DNA of 64,000 nucleotides from Serratia sarumanii (GTDB taxonomy: Bacteria > Pseudomonadota > Gammaproteobacteria > Enterobacterales > Enterobacteriaceae). The notes under the pieces were generated by a model that was not told where the DNA came from, made no database searches, and saw nothing but the letters and a program-made list of their open reading frames with translations. The stretch is taken from NCBI RefSeq assembly GCF_029962605.1, contig NZ_CP124750.1, forward strand, positions 310,001 through 374,000, read 5' to 3'. Shown in pieces: positions 50,860 through 62,557 of the stretch (the stretch's first letter is position 1; every line of letters starts with the position of its first letter). The position numbers and the translations under genes were made by a program.

Positions 50860-52110
50860 ATGGCGTGGAATCAGCCCGGTAATAACGGACAGGACCGCGA
50901 CCCGTGGGGGAGCAGCAATAACAATGGCGGCAACTCTGGCGGTAACAACAAAGGCGGTCGTGATCAAGGGCCACCTGATTTGGACGATATCTTCCGCAAA
51001 CTGAGCAAGAAATTGAGCGGTTTCGGCGGGGGCAAAGGCTCCAACAGCAATAGCGGCGGCACCGGCACCTCTGGTCCGGGCTTCAGCGGCCGCATTATCG
51101 GTATCGCGGCGGTGGCCGTGGTGGTGATTTGGGCCGCCAGCGGCTTCTATACCATCAAGGAAGCCGAGCGCGGCGTCGTGACGCGTTTCGGCAAGTTCAG
51201 CCACCTGGTGCAGCCGGGCCTGAACTGGAAGCCGACCTTCATCGACGACGTGCGTCCGGTGAACGTGGAGTCCGTGCGCGAGCTGGCGGCGTCCGGCGTG
51301 ATGCTGACCTCCGATGAAAACGTGGTGCGCGTGGAAATGAACGTGCAGTACCGCGTGACCAACCCGGAAGCGTACCTGTTCAGCGTCGTCAATGCCGACG
51401 ACAGCCTGAGCCAGGCGACCGACAGCGCCCTGCGCGGCGTGATCGGCAAATACTCGATGGACCGCATCCTGACCGAAGGCCGTACCGTGGTGCGTAACGA
51501 TACGCAGCGCATGCTGGAAGAGACCATTCGTCCTTACAACATGGGCATCACGCTGCTGGACGTCAACTTCCAGGCGGCGCGTCCGCCGGAAGAGGTGAAG
51601 GCATCCTTCGACGATGCGATCGCCGCGCGTGAGAACGAGCAGCAATACATCCGTGAAGCGGAAGCTTACGCCAACGAAGTTCAGCCGCGTGCGAACGGCC
51701 AGGCGCAGCGTCTGCTGGAAGACTCCAAGGCTTATAAGGACCGTACCGTCCTGGAAGCCCAGGGTGAGGTGGCGCGCTTTGCCAAGCTGTTGCCGGAATA
51801 CAAGTCCGCACCGCAGATCACCCGCGAGCGTCTGTATATCGAAACCATGGAAAAAGTGCTGGGCCATACCCGTAAGGTGTTGGTGAGCGACAAAGGCAAC
51901 AACCTGATGGTGCTGCCGCTGGATCAGATGCTGCGCGGCCAAGGCGCGGCGCCGGAGAGCGGCAACAAGGATACCAGCCTGATTCGCCTCAATCCGAATC
52001 CTGCGCCGGCTGCCAACAGCAGCGCCCCGCGCACCAGCGGCGGTTCGATTATGGATCAGCGCCGGGCGAATGCGCAGCGTGACGACACCACTCGCGTAGG
52101 GAGAGAGTAA
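50860..52110 (+). CDS. hflK: FtsH protease modulator HflK
   Basis: This 416-aa SPFH-family membrane protein forms large HflKC cages around the FtsH protease. The N-terminus is Gly/Asn rich and cytoplasmic (about 1-80), and one membrane segment (RIIGIAAVAVVVIWAASGFY) leads to the periplasmic SPFH domain with ERGVVTRFGKF. Coiled-coil and the conserved AYANEVQPRANGQAQRLLED region follow. A Thr/Asp/Arg-rich tail ends the chain. hflC starts 3 nt after its stop. Confidence 0.96.
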   Translation: MAWNQPGNNGQDRDPWGSSNNNGGNSGGNNKGGRDQGPPDLDDIFRKLSKKLSGFGGGKGSNSNSGGTGTSGPGFSGRIIGIAAVAVVVIWAASGFYTIKEAERGVVTRFGKFSHLVQPGLNWKPTFIDDVRPVNVESVRELAASGVMLTSDENVVRVEMNVQYRVTNPEAYLFSVVNADDSLSQATDSALRGVIGKYSMDRILTEGRTVVRNDTQRMLEETIRPYNMGITLLDVNFQAARPPEEVKASFDDAIAARENEQQYIREAEAYANEVQPRANGQAQRLLEDSKAYKDRTVLEAQGEVARFAKLLPEYKSAPQITRERLYIETMEKVLGHTRKVLVSDKGNNLMVLPLDQMLRGQGAAPESGNKDTSLIRLNPNPAPAANSSAPRTSGGSIMDQRRANAQRDDTTRVGRE

Positions 52111-52113
52111 TCA

Positions 52114-53118
52114 ATGCGTAAGTCTTTTGTAGTTATTGTCCTCGCGGTGCTGGTGGTGCTGTACGCTTCGCTTTTCGTGGTGCAGGAAGGCCAGCGCGGC
52201 ATCGTACTGCGCTTCGGCAAGGTCCTGCGCGACGGCGAAAACAAGCCGCTGGTGTATGCGCCGGGTCTGCACCTCAAGATCCCGTTCATTGAGACCGTGA
52301 AGAACCTGGATGCGCGCATCCAGACCATGGACAACCAGGCCGATCGTTTCGTGACCAGCGAGAAGAAAGACCTGATCGTCGACTCCTATCTGAAGTGGCG
52401 CATCAGCGACTTCAGCCGTTACTACCTGGCGACCGGCGGCGGCGACGTCTCCCAGGCCGAAGTGCTGCTGAAACGCAAGTTCAGCGACCGTCTGCGTTCC
52501 GAAATCGGCCGCCTGGACGTGAAAGACATCGTGACCGACTCGCGCGGCAAGCTGATGTCCGACGTGCGTGACGCGCTGAACACCGGCACCGTGGGTGATG
52601 GCGAAGAAGTGGCGACCACCGAAGCCGATGACGCTATCGCCTCTGCGGCGGCGCGCGTTGAGCGGGAAACCACCGGCAAACAGCCGCAGGTTAACCCGAA
52701 CAGCATGGCGGCGCTGGGCATCGAAGTGATCGACGTGCGTATCAAGCAGATCAACCTGCCGGCCGAAGTGTCCGACGCCATCTACCAGCGTATGCGCGCC
52801 GAGCGTGAAGCGGTAGCCCGTCGTCTGCGCTCGCAGGGCCAGGAAGAAGCCGAGAAGCTGCGCGCCAGCGCGGACTACGAGGTGACCCGTACCCTGGCGG
52901 AAGCCGAGCGTCAGGCGCGTATCACCCGCGGTGAAGGCGATGCCGAAGCGGCCAAGCTGTTCGCCAACGCGTTCAGCCAGGATCCGGACTTCTATGCCTT
53001 TATCCGCAGCCTGCGTGCCTATGAAGCCAGCTTCAAGGACAACCAGGACGTGCTGGTACTTAGCCCGGACAGCGATTTCTTCCGCTACATGAAGTCGCCT
53101 GATACCCTGCGCAAATAA
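52114..53118 (+). CDS. hflC: FtsH protease modulator HflC
   Basis: This 334-aa partner of HflK has one N-terminal membrane segment (VVIVLAVLVVLYASLFVV) and an SPFH domain beginning QEGQRGIVLRFGKV. A long helical part with EREAVARRLRSQGQEEAEKL and EAERQARITRGEGDAEAAK follows, and the C-terminus is SPDSDFFRYMKSP. With HflK it restrains FtsH action on membrane substrates. It is the last gene of the hfq-hflX-hflK-hflC series before a terminator. Confidence 0.96.
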   Translation: MRKSFVVIVLAVLVVLYASLFVVQEGQRGIVLRFGKVLRDGENKPLVYAPGLHLKIPFIETVKNLDARIQTMDNQADRFVTSEKKDLIVDSYLKWRISDFSRYYLATGGGDVSQAEVLLKRKFSDRLRSEIGRLDVKDIVTDSRGKLMSDVRDALNTGTVGDGEEVATTEADDAIASAAARVERETTGKQPQVNPNSMAALGIEVIDVRIKQINLPAEVSDAIYQRMRAEREAVARRLRSQGQEEAEKLRASADYEVTRTLAEAERQARITRGEGDAEAAKLFANAFSQDPDFYAFIRSLRAYEASFKDNQDVLVLSPDSDFFRYMKSPDTLRK

Positions 53119-53139
53119 GCGCGGCAGGCAATCTGATCG

Positions 53140-53170
53140 AGGGCCCGTTTACGCGGGCCCTTTCTCGTTT
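53140..53170 (+). terminator. Terminator after hflC
   Basis: AGGGCCCG-TTTA-CGCGGGCCCT followed by TTCTCGTTTTT, 21 nt after the hflC stop. Confidence 0.85.
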
Positions 53171-53181
53171 TTGGGGGATGC

Positions 53182-53382
53182 ATGAACTCAACGATTTGGC
53201 TGGCGCTCGGGCTGGTTCTGGTGTTGGAAGGATTGGGGCCGATGCTGTTTCCGCAGGCCTGGCGCAAAATGATTGTGGCGATGTCGCAGTTGCCGGACGC
53301 GACGCTGCGGCGATTTGGCGGTGGAATAGTGGTTGCGGGCTGCGTGATCTACTACATGTTGAGCGGCCGCACGGGTCTTTAA
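53182..53382 (+). CDS. yjeT: DUF2065 small membrane protein YjeT
   Basis: This 66-aa protein has two membrane helices (WLALGLVLVLEGLGPMLF and FGGGIVVAGCVIYYML) joined by a short polar loop with the family motif PQAWRKMI. It always sits between hflC and purA in enterobacteria. Function is unknown. GGGGG lies just upstream of the start. Confidence 0.88.
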   Translation: MNSTIWLALGLVLVLEGLGPMLFPQAWRKMIVAMSQLPDATLRRFGGGIVVAGCVIYYMLSGRTGL

Positions 53383-53477
53383 AGTCTAGCCCAAAATTTA
53401 TGCAATCGTATGCTAAAAGTGCTGAAAATCGAAAATTACGGTGGTAGAATCCATTTTTAAGCAATCGGTGATTTTGA

Positions 53478-54779
<1,302 letters not shown>

Positions 54780-54796
54780 TCAGGCTTTGCGGCATT

Positions 54797-54827
54797 AAAC
54801 AAACCGGGCGCGTCCCGGTTTGTTTTT
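54797..54827 (+). terminator. Terminator after purA
   Basis: AAACAAACCGGG-CGCG-TCCCGGTTTGTTT followed by TT, 18 nt after the purA stop. Confidence 0.93.
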
Positions 54828-54954
54828 ATCCTGACTCCCTCCGATTGCGGTTTCACGTCAAAAAATCCTTTCATAAACCCGCCTTAGGGCGCGGGATTCG
54901 CTAAATAATTAGCGACGAACTCTCCGGCTGGTTTATTATCCAATGAGTAATCTT

Positions 54955-54983
54955 TTGAATAGCGCCGAAAAGCGGCGTATCAG
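54955..54983 (+). promoter_or_regulatory. Possible promoter of nsrR
   Basis: TTGAAT and TATCAG are 17 nt apart, with a CGCCG/CGGCG hairpin in the spacer, about 30 nt before the nsrR start. The -10 match is only 4 of 6. A separate palindrome CGCTAA-ATAA-TTAGCG lies upstream at 54899-54914. Confidence 0.4.
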
Positions 54984-55012
54984 ACGGGTAAAACGATACC
55001 CAGAGGTAAGAT

Positions 55013-55438
55013 GTGCAGTTAACAAGTTTTACTGATTATGGCCTGCGGGCGTTGATCTACATGGCCTCGTTGCCGCAGGACAAGATGACCAGCATCTCGG
55101 AAGTGACCGAGGTTTACGGCGTGTCTCGCAACCATATGGTGAAGATCATCAATCAGTTGAGCCGGGTCGGTTTTGTCACGGCGGTGCGCGGCAAGCATGG
55201 CGGCATTCGCTTGGGCAAACCGGCCGAGAGCATTCGCCTCGGCGACGTGGTACGGGCGCTGGAGCCGCTCGCGCTGGTTAACTGCAGCAGTGATTTTTGC
55301 CACATCACCCCTGCCTGCCGATTGAAGCAGGTGCTCCACCAGGGCGTACAGAATTTCCTTGAAGAGCTGGATAAGCATACGTTGGCCGACATGGTCGAAG
55401 ACAATCCGCCGCTCTACAAGCTATTGCTTGTCGAATAA
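55013..55438 (+). CDS. nsrR: Nitric-oxide-sensing repressor NsrR
   Basis: This 141-aa Rrf2-family regulator holds an Fe-S cluster and releases DNA when it reacts with NO. The winged helix has [18 protein letters not shown], and the wing is [14 protein letters not shown]. The three cluster cysteines are at 91, 96 and 102 ([13 protein letters not shown]). The start is GTG at 55013, with GAGGTAAG upstream; an out-of-frame ATG overlaps it. It precedes rnr as in E. coli. Confidence 0.96.
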   Translation: MQLTSFTDYGLRALIYMASLPQDKMTSISEVTEVYGVSRNHMVKIINQLSRVGFVTAVRGKHGGIRLGKPAESIRLGDVVRALEPLALVNCSSDFCHITPACRLKQVLHQGVQNFLEELDKHTLADMVEDNPPLYKLLLVE

Positions 55439-55497
55439 AACGACGTTGAGAAGACAAGGCTCAACGTCATCCTGCTGATGACAACGGAGGAACCGCA

Positions 55498-57972
55498 ATG
55501 TCACAAGATCCATTCCTGGAACGAGAAGCAGAAAAATACGAATCCCCTATCCCCAGTCGTGAATATATCCTGGCCCATTTGGCGAAAAGAGAAACGCCGG
55601 CCAGCCGCGAAGAACTGGGCAACGAACTGGGCCTCAGCGGTGAAGAGCAGCTGGAAGCGCTGCGTCGCCGCCTGCGCGCCATGGAGCGCGATGGCCAGTT
55701 AGTGTTTACCCGCCGCCAGTGCTACGCGCTGCCGGAACGTCTGGATCTGCTGCGCGGCACGGTGATCGGCCACCGCGACGGCTACGGCTTCCTGCGCGTT
55801 GAAGGCAGCAAAGACGATCTGTACCTGTCTGCCGAACAGATGAAAATGGCGATCCACGGTGACGTGGTGTTGGCGCAGGCGCTGGGCGCGGATCGCAAAG
55901 GGCGCCGCGAAGCGCGCATCGTGCGCGTGCTGGTGCCGAAAAACAGCCAGATTGTCGGCCGCTTCTTCATGGACGCCGGTACCGGCTTCGTGGTGCCGGA
56001 CGACAGCCGTCTGAGCTTCGATATTCTGATCCCGGCGGACAGCGTCAGCGGCGCGCGCATGGGCTTTATGGTGGTGGTGGAGCTGACTCAGCGCCCGACC
56101 CGCCGCACCAAGGCGGTCGGCAAGATCGTCGAGATCCTCGGCGACAAGATGGGCACCAGCATGGCGGTGGACATCGCGCTGCGCACCCATGAGATCCCGC
56201 ATACCTGGCCGCCGCAGGTGGAAAAACAGGTGGCCGATCTCAGCGAGCAGGTGCCGGAAGCGGCCAAGAAGGGCCGCGTCGATCTGCGCAAGCTGCCGTT
56301 GGTGACCATCGACGGTGAAGACGCACGCGACTTCGATGACGCCGTGTACTGTGAGAAGAAACGCGGCGGCGGCTGGCGCCTGTGGGTGGCGATCGCCGAC
56401 GTCAGTTACTACGTGCGCCCGCGCACCGCGCTGGACGACGAAGCGCGCAGCCGCGGCAACTCGGTGTACTTCCCGTCGCAGGTGATCCCGATGCTGCCGG
56501 AAGTGCTGTCCAACGGGCTGTGCTCCCTGAACCCGCAGGTCGATCGCCTGTGCATGGTGTGCGAGATGACCATCTCCGCCCAGGGGCGCCTGTCCACGGC
56601 CAAGTTTTACGAGGCGGTGATGAGCTCGCACGCCCGCCTGACCTACAACAAGGTGTGGCACATTCTGCAGGGCGATCAGGAGCTGCGCGAGCACTACCAT
56701 CCGCTGGTCAAGCACCTGGAAGAGCTGCACGCGATGTATAAGGTGCTGGATAAGGCGCGCGCCGAGCGCGGCGGCATCGCGTTTGAAACCGAAGAAGCCA
56801 AATTCATTTTCAACGCCGAGCGTCGCATCGAGCGCGTGGAGCCGACGGTGCGCAACGACGCCCACAAACTGATCGAAGAGTGCATGATCATGGCCAACGT
56901 GGCGGCCGCGCGCTTCGTCGAGAAACGCAACGAGCCGGCGCTGTACCGCGTGCACGATCGTCCGAGCGACGACCACATCTCCGCGCTGCGCAGCGTGCTG
57001 AGCGAGCTGGGGCTGACGCTGGGCGGCGGCAACAAGCCGCAGCCGAAGGACTATGCGGTGCTGATGGACGAAGTGTCCGAGCGCCCTGACCACGAAATGC
57101 TGCAAACCATGTTGCTGCGTTCGATGAAGCAGGCGATTTACGATCCGGAAAACCGCGGCCACTTCGGCCTGGCGCTGGCGTCTTACGGCCACTTCACCTC
57201 GCCAATCCGTCGTTATCCGGATCTGGCGCTGCATCGCGCGATCAAATATCAGCTGGCCAAAGAGCACGGCGAGCCGAAAGAGCGCTGGACGCCGACCGGC
57301 GGCTGGCACAGCGAATTCGAAGAGATGCTGCAGCTGGGCGAACACTGCTCGATGACCGAACGCCGCGCGGACGAAGCGACGCGTAACGTCGCCGACTGGC
57401 TGAAGTGCGATTTCATGCAGGATCACGTCGGTGAAGTGTTCAGCGGCATCATCTCCAGCGTGACCGGCTTCGGTTTCTTCGTGCGCCTGAACGATCTGTT
57501 CATCGACGGGCTGGTGCACGTATCAACGCTGGATAATGATTACTATCGCTACGATAATATCGGCCAGCGCCTGATCGGCGAATCTTCCGGCACCGTCTAT
57601 CGCCTGGGGGATACGGTGGAGATCCGCGTGGACGCGGTGCATATGGACGAGCGCAAGATTGACTTCGCGCTGGTGTCCAGCACCCGCAAAGCGCGCGGTG
57701 AAGGTAAAACCGAGCGCGATCGCGCCAAGAAGGGCGGCCAGCGCACGCTGCGCGACAACGGCAACGCGGGGCGCGGCAAGCGCCGCGGCGGCAAACCGCC
57801 GGCCAACTTCGAGCCGGACAGCGCCTTCCGCAAGCAGGATGACGCCAAGCCCGCGGACAACGTGAAGAAGGCGAAAAAGAAAGCCAAGAAAGCGTCCGAC
57901 AAAACGCGGAAAATCGCGGCGGCGACCAAAGCCAAACGCGCAGCCAAGAAGAAAGGTGCCGAGCAGGCTTAA
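55498..57972 (+). CDS. rnr: Ribonuclease R
   Basis: This 824-aa 3'-5' exoribonuclease degrades structured RNA and acts in trans-translation and rRNA quality control. An N-terminal helix-turn-helix-like region is followed by two cold-shock domains (from about 80 and 160). The RNB domain has the catalytic Asp cluster [14 protein letters not shown] at 271-284, and an S1 domain (from about 640) follows. The C-terminal tail from about 725 is very rich in Lys and Ala and supports helicase-like activity. It starts 59 nt after nsrR; rlmB follows. Confidence 0.97.
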   Translation: MSQDPFLEREAEKYESPIPSREYILAHLAKRETPASREELGNELGLSGEEQLEALRRRLRAMERDGQLVFTRRQCYALPERLDLLRGTVIGHRDGYGFLRVEGSKDDLYLSAEQMKMAIHGDVVLAQALGADRKGRREARIVRVLVPKNSQIVGRFFMDAGTGFVVPDDSRLSFDILIPADSVSGARMGFMVVVELTQRPTRRTKAVGKIVEILGDKMGTSMAVDIALRTHEIPHTWPPQVEKQVADLSEQVPEAAKKGRVDLRKLPLVTIDGEDARDFDDAVYCEKKRGGGWRLWVAIADVSYYVRPRTALDDEARSRGNSVYFPSQVIPMLPEVLSNGLCSLNPQVDRLCMVCEMTISAQGRLSTAKFYEAVMSSHARLTYNKVWHILQGDQELREHYHPLVKHLEELHAMYKVLDKARAERGGIAFETEEAKFIFNAERRIERVEPTVRNDAHKLIEECMIMANVAAARFVEKRNEPALYRVHDRPSDDHISALRSVLSELGLTLGGGNKPQPKDYAVLMDEVSERPDHEMLQTMLLRSMKQAIYDPENRGHFGLALASYGHFTSPIRRYPDLALHRAIKYQLAKEHGEPKERWTPTGGWHSEFEEMLQLGEHCSMTERRADEATRNVADWLKCDFMQDHVGEVFSGIISSVTGFGFFVRLNDLFIDGLVHVSTLDNDYYRYDNIGQRLIGESSGTVYRLGDTVEIRVDAVHMDERKIDFALVSSTRKARGEGKTERDRAKKGGQRTLRDNGNAGRGKRRGGKPPANFEPDSAFRKQDDAKPADNVKKAKKKAKKASDKTRKIAAATKAKRAAKKKGAEQA

Positions 57973-58033
57973 CCTGCCGCACATCGTTATCATCGGCCGG
58001 TTATCGCCGGCCGCACGAATTTAAAAGAGCATC

Positions 58034-58765
58034 ATGAGCGAAATTATTTACGGCATCCACGCCGTCAAAGCCCTGTTAGAGCGTGATCCGCAACGCTTCC
58101 TGGAAGTGTTTATCCTGAAAGGCCGCGAAGATCGCCGCCTGCAACCGCTGATCGCCGAGCTGGAAGCGACCGGCATCGTGATCCAGGTGGCGAACCGCCA
58201 ATGGCTGGATGACAAGGTTGAAGGCGCGGTGCACCAGGGGATCATCGCCCGGGTGCGCGAAGGGCGTCAGTATCAGGAGAACGATCTGCCGGGCCTGCTG
58301 GAAAGCGTGGAGACACCGTTCCTGCTGGTGCTGGACGGCGTGACCGACCCGCACAACCTCGGCGCCTGCCTGCGCAGCGCCGACGCTGCCGGCGTGCACG
58401 CGGTGATCGTGCCGCGCGACCGTTCCGCCCAGCTGAACGCCACCGCCAAGAAAGTGGCCTGCGGCGCCGCCGAAAACGTGCCGCTGATCCGCGTGACCAA
58501 CCTGGCGCGCACGCTGCGTCTGCTGCAGGAAATGAACGTTTGGGTGGTGGGCACCGCCGGCGAAGCCGACCATACGCTGTATCAGAGCAAAATGACCGGC
58601 CCGATGGCGCTGGTGATGGGCGCGGAAGGCGAAGGCATGCGCCGTCTGACCCGCGAACACTGCGACGAACTGATCAGCATCCCGATGGCCGGCACCGTCT
58701 CTTCGCTGAACGTGTCGGTCGCCACCGGCATCTGCCTGTTCGAAGCGGTGCGCCAGCGCGGCTGA
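58034..58765 (+). CDS. rlmB: 23S rRNA (Gm2251) 2'-O-methyltransferase RlmB
   Basis: This 243-aa SpoU/TrmH-type SPOUT methyltransferase has an N-terminal L30e-like domain ([18 protein letters not shown]). The knotted SAM domain has [20 protein letters not shown] (motif 1), [19 protein letters not shown] (motif 2) and [19 protein letters not shown] (motif 3). It modifies G2251 in the peptidyl-transferase P loop. It lies 61 nt after rnr. Confidence 0.97.
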   Translation: MSEIIYGIHAVKALLERDPQRFLEVFILKGREDRRLQPLIAELEATGIVIQVANRQWLDDKVEGAVHQGIIARVREGRQYQENDLPGLLESVETPFLLVLDGVTDPHNLGACLRSADAAGVHAVIVPRDRSAQLNATAKKVACGAAENVPLIRVTNLARTLRLLQEMNVWVVGTAGEADHTLYQSKMTGPMALVMGAEGEGMRRLTREHCDELISIPMAGTVSSLNVSVATGICLFEAVRQRG

Positions 58766-58881
58766 TTCTTCTGACGGGGGCTTAGTGCTCCCGTTAATTC
58801 CCCCTCTTGTGATCCCGCCTGCGGCAGAAATCTCTGCGCCGACCATACTTACTCCTGACGCTTTTCTCAGGGAGCACTCTC

Positions 58882-60510
58882 ATGGTCTGGACTACGCACA
58901 CCGTTTTTAACCAACCCAAGCCGCTGGGCAACAGCAACCTGTTTCTCTCCGATACGCCGCTGCGCGAAGCGTTGCAGCGCGAGCAGGGCGGCTGGGATGC
59001 CGAGGTATTGGCCTCGCTGGGCCAGCAGCTCGGCACCCAGGAGTCGCTGGAGCTGGGGCGCCTGGCCAATGCCAACCCGCCGGAGCTGCTGCGCTACGAC
59101 GCCACCGGCCAGCGGCTGGACGACGTTCGCTTTCACCCCGCCTGGCATATCCTGATGCAGGGGCTGATCGCCAACCGGGTGCACAACCTGCCCTGGCAGG
59201 AGGATGCGCGCATCGGTTCCTTCGTGGCGCGCGCCGCGCGCTTTATGCTGCATGCGCAGGTCGAGGCCGGCACGCTGTGCCCGGTGACCATGACCTTCGG
59301 CGCTACGCCGCTGTTGCTGCAGGCGTTACCGGCCGAGTTTCGCTCCTGGCTGACGCCGCTGTTGTCGGATCGTTATGACGCTCACCTGCTGCCTGGCGGG
59401 CAAAAGCGCGGCCTGCTGATCGGCATGGGCATGACGGAGAAACAGGGCGGCTCCGATGTGCTGAGCAATACCACCACCGCCGCGCCGCTCGGCGCGCGCG
59501 GGCCGGGTGAAGCCTACCGGCTGGTGGGGCACAAGTGGTTCTTCTCGGTGCCGCAGAGCGATGCGCACCTGGTGTTGGCGCAGGCCGAAGGCGGGTTGTC
59601 CTGCTTCTTCCTGCCGCGCATTTTGCCGGACGGCAGCCGCAACGCCATTCGCCTGGAGCGGTTGAAAGACAAGCTGGGCAACCGTTCCAACGCCAGCAGC
59701 GAAGTGGAATTTCAGGACGCCACCGCCTGGCTGCTGGGGGAGGAGGGCGACGGCGTGCGGCATATCCTGAAGATGGGCGGCCTGACCCGTTTCGACTGCT
59801 CGCTCGGCAGCCACGGCCTGATGCGCCGCGGGCTGTCGGTGGCGCTGTATCATGCGCTGCAGCGGCAGGCGTTCGGCAAGCTCTTGATCGAACAACCGCT
59901 GATGCGTCAGGTTCTGGCGCGCATGGCGCTGCGGCTGGAAGGGCATACCGCGTTGCTGTTCCGGCTGGCCCGCGCCTGGGAGAGCCGCAGCAATGAGGGC
60001 GAGCTGATCTACAGCCGCCTGCTGACCCCGGCGGCCAAATACAGCATCTGCCGCCAGGGCATGCCGTTCATCGCCGAGGCGATGGAGGTGCTGGGCGGCA
60101 TCGGCTACTGCGAAGAGAGCGAGCTGCCGCGCCTGTATCGCGAGATGCCGGTCAACAGCATCTGGGAAGGTTCCGGCAACATCATGTGTCTGGACGTATT
60201 GCGCAGCCTGCACAAACTGCCGGGTGCGCTCGAGATGCTGCAGTTCGAACTGCAGCCGGTGCGCGGCCAGAATCGGTTGTTCGATCATGCCTGGCGGCAG
60301 TGGCAGCAGCGCGCTCGGCAACCGAGTGAGAAGATGGGGCGGCTGCTGACCCAGCAGCTGTTCGATCTGTGCTGCGCCGCGCAGTTGCTGCAGCACGCCA
60401 GCCCGCAGGTAGCCGACGCCTGGTGCCATCTGGCGCTGGATCACCGCGGCGAGAGTCTGCTGTCGGCCGAGGTGTGCGAACTGCTGCTGAACCGCGCCAT
60501 CGGTGGTTAG
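58882..60510 (+). CDS. aidB: Acyl-CoA-dehydrogenase-family protein, AidB type
   Basis: This 542-aa flavoprotein of the AidB branch is linked in E. coli to protection against alkylating agents. It starts MVWTTHTVFNQPKPLGNSNL, very like E. coli AidB. Dehydrogenase blocks are GMGMTEKQGGSDVLSNTT, LVGHKWFFSVPQSDAHLV, RLKDKLGNRSNASSEVEF and the C-terminal EVLGGIGYCEESELPRLYRE. The yjfIJKMC genes of E. coli are missing between rlmB and this gene. No Ada site was recognised upstream. Confidence 0.92.
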   Translation: MVWTTHTVFNQPKPLGNSNLFLSDTPLREALQREQGGWDAEVLASLGQQLGTQESLELGRLANANPPELLRYDATGQRLDDVRFHPAWHILMQGLIANRVHNLPWQEDARIGSFVARAARFMLHAQVEAGTLCPVTMTFGATPLLLQALPAEFRSWLTPLLSDRYDAHLLPGGQKRGLLIGMGMTEKQGGSDVLSNTTTAAPLGARGPGEAYRLVGHKWFFSVPQSDAHLVLAQAEGGLSCFFLPRILPDGSRNAIRLERLKDKLGNRSNASSEVEFQDATAWLLGEEGDGVRHILKMGGLTRFDCSLGSHGLMRRGLSVALYHALQRQAFGKLLIEQPLMRQVLARMALRLEGHTALLFRLARAWESRSNEGELIYSRLLTPAAKYSICRQGMPFIAEAMEVLGGIGYCEESELPRLYREMPVNSIWEGSGNIMCLDVLRSLHKLPGALEMLQFELQPVRGQNRLFDHAWRQWQQRARQPSEKMGRLLTQQLFDLCCAAQLLQHASPQVADAWCHLALDHRGESLLSAEVCELLLNRAIGG

Positions 60511-60576
60511 GGAAAAGGGTGGCGCGCGGCGGCGAAAACCTTTTTAATTCAGTCTCACTCTGACAGGAAAATGCAC

Positions 60577-60975
60577 ATGGATATTCTCAGCGCGTTGGCG
60601 GCGTTCGCCTCTTACTTCTTCAGCGGTTTCGCCATGGTTTTGGTGTTTCTGTTCGTCTATACCCGCATCACCCCGCACGACGAATGGGCGTTGATCAAGG
60701 CCGATAACCAATCCGCCGCCTTTGCTTTCATCGGCGCTTGCCTGGGGTATGTGATCCCGTTGGCCAGCGCGGCGATCAACTCGATCAGCCTGCTGGATTA
60801 CCTGCTGTGGGGCGTGGTGGCACTGGTGGTGCAACTGCTGCTGTTCGCGGCCGTGAAGATCTACATGCCGCGCATCAGCGACAAGATCGAAGCGAACCAC
60901 CTGGCCGCCGGGATTTTCCTGGGGGGCGTCTCCGTCAGCGGCGGCGTGTTGAATGCGGCTTGCATGAGCTACTAA
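60577..60975 (+). CDS. yjfL: DUF350 inner-membrane protein YjfL
   Basis: This 132-aa protein has four membrane segments and the DUF350 blocks TRITPHDEWALIKADNQ, CLGYVIPLASAAINSISLLD and GGVLNAACMSY. I chose ATG 60577 (MDILSALAAF), nine bases after AGG, which gives the E. coli YjfL length; ATG 60571 is too close to the ribosome site. Function is unknown. Its stop overlaps the stop of the convergent yjfN gene. Confidence 0.88.
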   Translation: MDILSALAAFASYFFSGFAMVLVFLFVYTRITPHDEWALIKADNQSAAFAFIGACLGYVIPLASAAINSISLLDYLLWGVVALVVQLLLFAAVKIYMPRISDKIEANHLAAGIFLGGVSVSGGVLNAACMSY

Positions 60976-61247
60976 AGGTATAAGATGGCCGAGGCGCGCC
61001 AGCCAAGCGGGTGCGCCTGTTCTTCCATCCGCAGGATGCGGTAATAGCTGGCGCCGTGCTGGCCGGCGGTGCGGGCGATGGCCTGCTCCGCCTCCTGCGG
61101 TGAACCGGGCAGATCGTTAAAGGTGATCTCGGCGATTTCACTGAGCGGCGTCACGCGATCGGCGGGTGCCAGTTCGGCGGACTGTGCGCCGGTGCTGAGC
61201 AGCCCTACTGAAAGCAGGAGGGAGGTGAGTGCGGTGGAGCGTTTCAT
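60972..61247 (-). CDS. yjfN: DUF1471 periplasmic protein YjfN
   Basis: This 91-aa precursor has a signal peptide (LTSLLLSVGLLSTGAQSA, cleavage near 24) and a mature DUF1471 (YdgH/BhsA-like) domain ending GASYYRILRMEEQ and RASAILYL. It matches E. coli YjfN, reported as an activator of the DegP protease. The frame is open upstream, but MKRSTALTSLL at 61247 is the only start that gives a signal peptide at the N-terminus. Confidence 0.87.
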   Translation of the reverse strand: MKRSTALTSLLLSVGLLSTGAQSAELAPADRVTPLSEIAEITFNDLPGSPQEAEQAIARTAGQHGASYYRILRMEEQAHPLGWRASAILYL

Positions 61248-61369
61248 GGCGTTCCCCTTCGTCAGATCCTGAATCGCACCCGCAACATGCGGCATGCTGT
61301 CCGCCAGTGTGCAACACCCTACTTCAGCCTGTGCAAAGCCAGTGTAAATCTGCTTAAAAAATCCCCGCC

Positions 61370-61678
61370 TTACCGATACAGGATCGCCTGGGAATACCAT
61401 TGGCCCGGCACGACGGTTTCGCTGTTCATGATGATCACGTAATACCGGGCGCCGGCGGCGGTGGCCTTACGCTGGATCTCCGCTTCCACGTCCATCGGGC
61501 TGCCGCGCACTACGGCGGTGACGGTACCTATCTTCACCAGCTCGGCGGTCTGCGCGCGGACGATCTCCTGCGCCTGTGCGGTGGGCGGCGGCGGCGGTTT
61601 CGGCGTGGTGGTCATGATGCCGCAGGCGGAAAGCTGTGCGGCCAGCGTCAGGATGATGAGTGTACGGACAAGCGTCAT
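61370..61678 (-). CDS. bsmA: Biofilm peroxide resistance lipoprotein BsmA
   Basis: This 102-aa DUF1471 lipoprotein has lipobox LSAC with Cys at 19, a Pro-rich linker (PKPPPPPT) and the family domain KIGTVTAVVRGSPMDVEAE, then YYVIIMNSETVVPGQWYSQA. It corresponds to E. coli BsmA (YjfO), linked to stress resistance and motility in biofilms. The start at 61678 is chosen for the signal peptide; the frame stays open far upstream without coding character. Confidence 0.9.
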   Translation of the reverse strand: MTLVRTLIILTLAAQLSACGIMTTTPKPPPPPTAQAQEIVRAQTAELVKIGTVTAVVRGSPMDVEAEIQRKATAAGARYYVIIMNSETVVPGQWYSQAILYR

Positions 61679-61804
61679 GATGACCTCGGAATAGCCGGTA
61701 GATGGCTTCAGTGTAACGCAATATAAGCTGGAACAGATTGAGCTAACGCTGGCTGGCGCAAGTTTGTCATGATGAATGCCAACAGGTGCGTTGAGGATGA
61801 ACGG

Positions 61805-62557
61805 ATGATCGAAATTCATGACGAGCGGGCGGGCGATATCGCGGTGATCCATGCCGTCCCCGCAGGGCACTATCACCGGCCCTTGCCGACGGTGTTCTTC
61901 TGTCACGGCTATACCTCGTCGAAAGAGGTGTACGCCTACTTCGCCTGTGCGCTGGCGCGCGTCGGTTTTCGGGTGGTATTGCCGGATGCCGATCGGCACG
62001 GCGAGCGGTTCGACGGCGATGAGGCGCGGCGTCTGGCCACGTTTTGGGAGATCCTGCGCAGCAATATCGACGAGCTGCCGCAGATCAAGGCGCACTTCGA
62101 GCGGCTTGGCCTGATTGCCGACGGGCGTATCGGCGTCGCCGGCGCCTCTATGGGGGGCATGACCGCGCTTGGCGCCTTCGCGCGCTTCCCGTGGGTCCGG
62201 GCGGCCGCCAGCCTGATGGGTTCCGGCTATTACCGTTCGCTGGCGCAAACGCTGTATCCGCCGTTGGGCGCAGAGGGCGAGGCGCTCTCGCCGGCGGCGT
62301 TTGCGGCGCGCACCGCCGTGCTGGCGGAATATGAGCTGGAGGGGCGTTTGGAGACGATCGCCGGGCGGCCGCTATTGCTGTGGCACGGCGAGACGGACGA
62401 CGTGGTGCCGGCGGCGGACAGCCTGCGTTTGGCGGCTGAACTGCGCCGGCAAGGTGCGGGCAGCCGTCTGACGTCGCTCGTCGAACCGGGGGTGAAGCAC
62501 CGCATCACGCCGCTGGCGCTGTCCGCCACGGCCGACTTCTTCCGCCGCGAGCTGTAA
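61805..62557 (+). CDS. yjfP: Alpha/beta-hydrolase esterase YjfP
   Basis: This 250-aa carboxylesterase has the nucleophile motif GASMGG with Ser near 119, the oxyanion region FFCHGYTSSKEVYAYFA, and acid and His in LWHGETDDVVPA and PGVKHRITPLAL. E. coli YjfP hydrolyses short-chain esters. ATG 61805 (MIEIHDERAGD) matches E. coli; an in-frame ATG 12 codons earlier is possible. It is divergent from bsmA. Confidence 0.9.
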   Translation: MIEIHDERAGDIAVIHAVPAGHYHRPLPTVFFCHGYTSSKEVYAYFACALARVGFRVVLPDADRHGERFDGDEARRLATFWEILRSNIDELPQIKAHFERLGLIADGRIGVAGASMGGMTALGAFARFPWVRAAASLMGSGYYRSLAQTLYPPLGAEGEALSPAAFAARTAVLAEYELEGRLETIAGRPLLLWHGETDDVVPAADSLRLAAELRRQGAGSRLTSLVEPGVKHRITPLALSATADFFRREL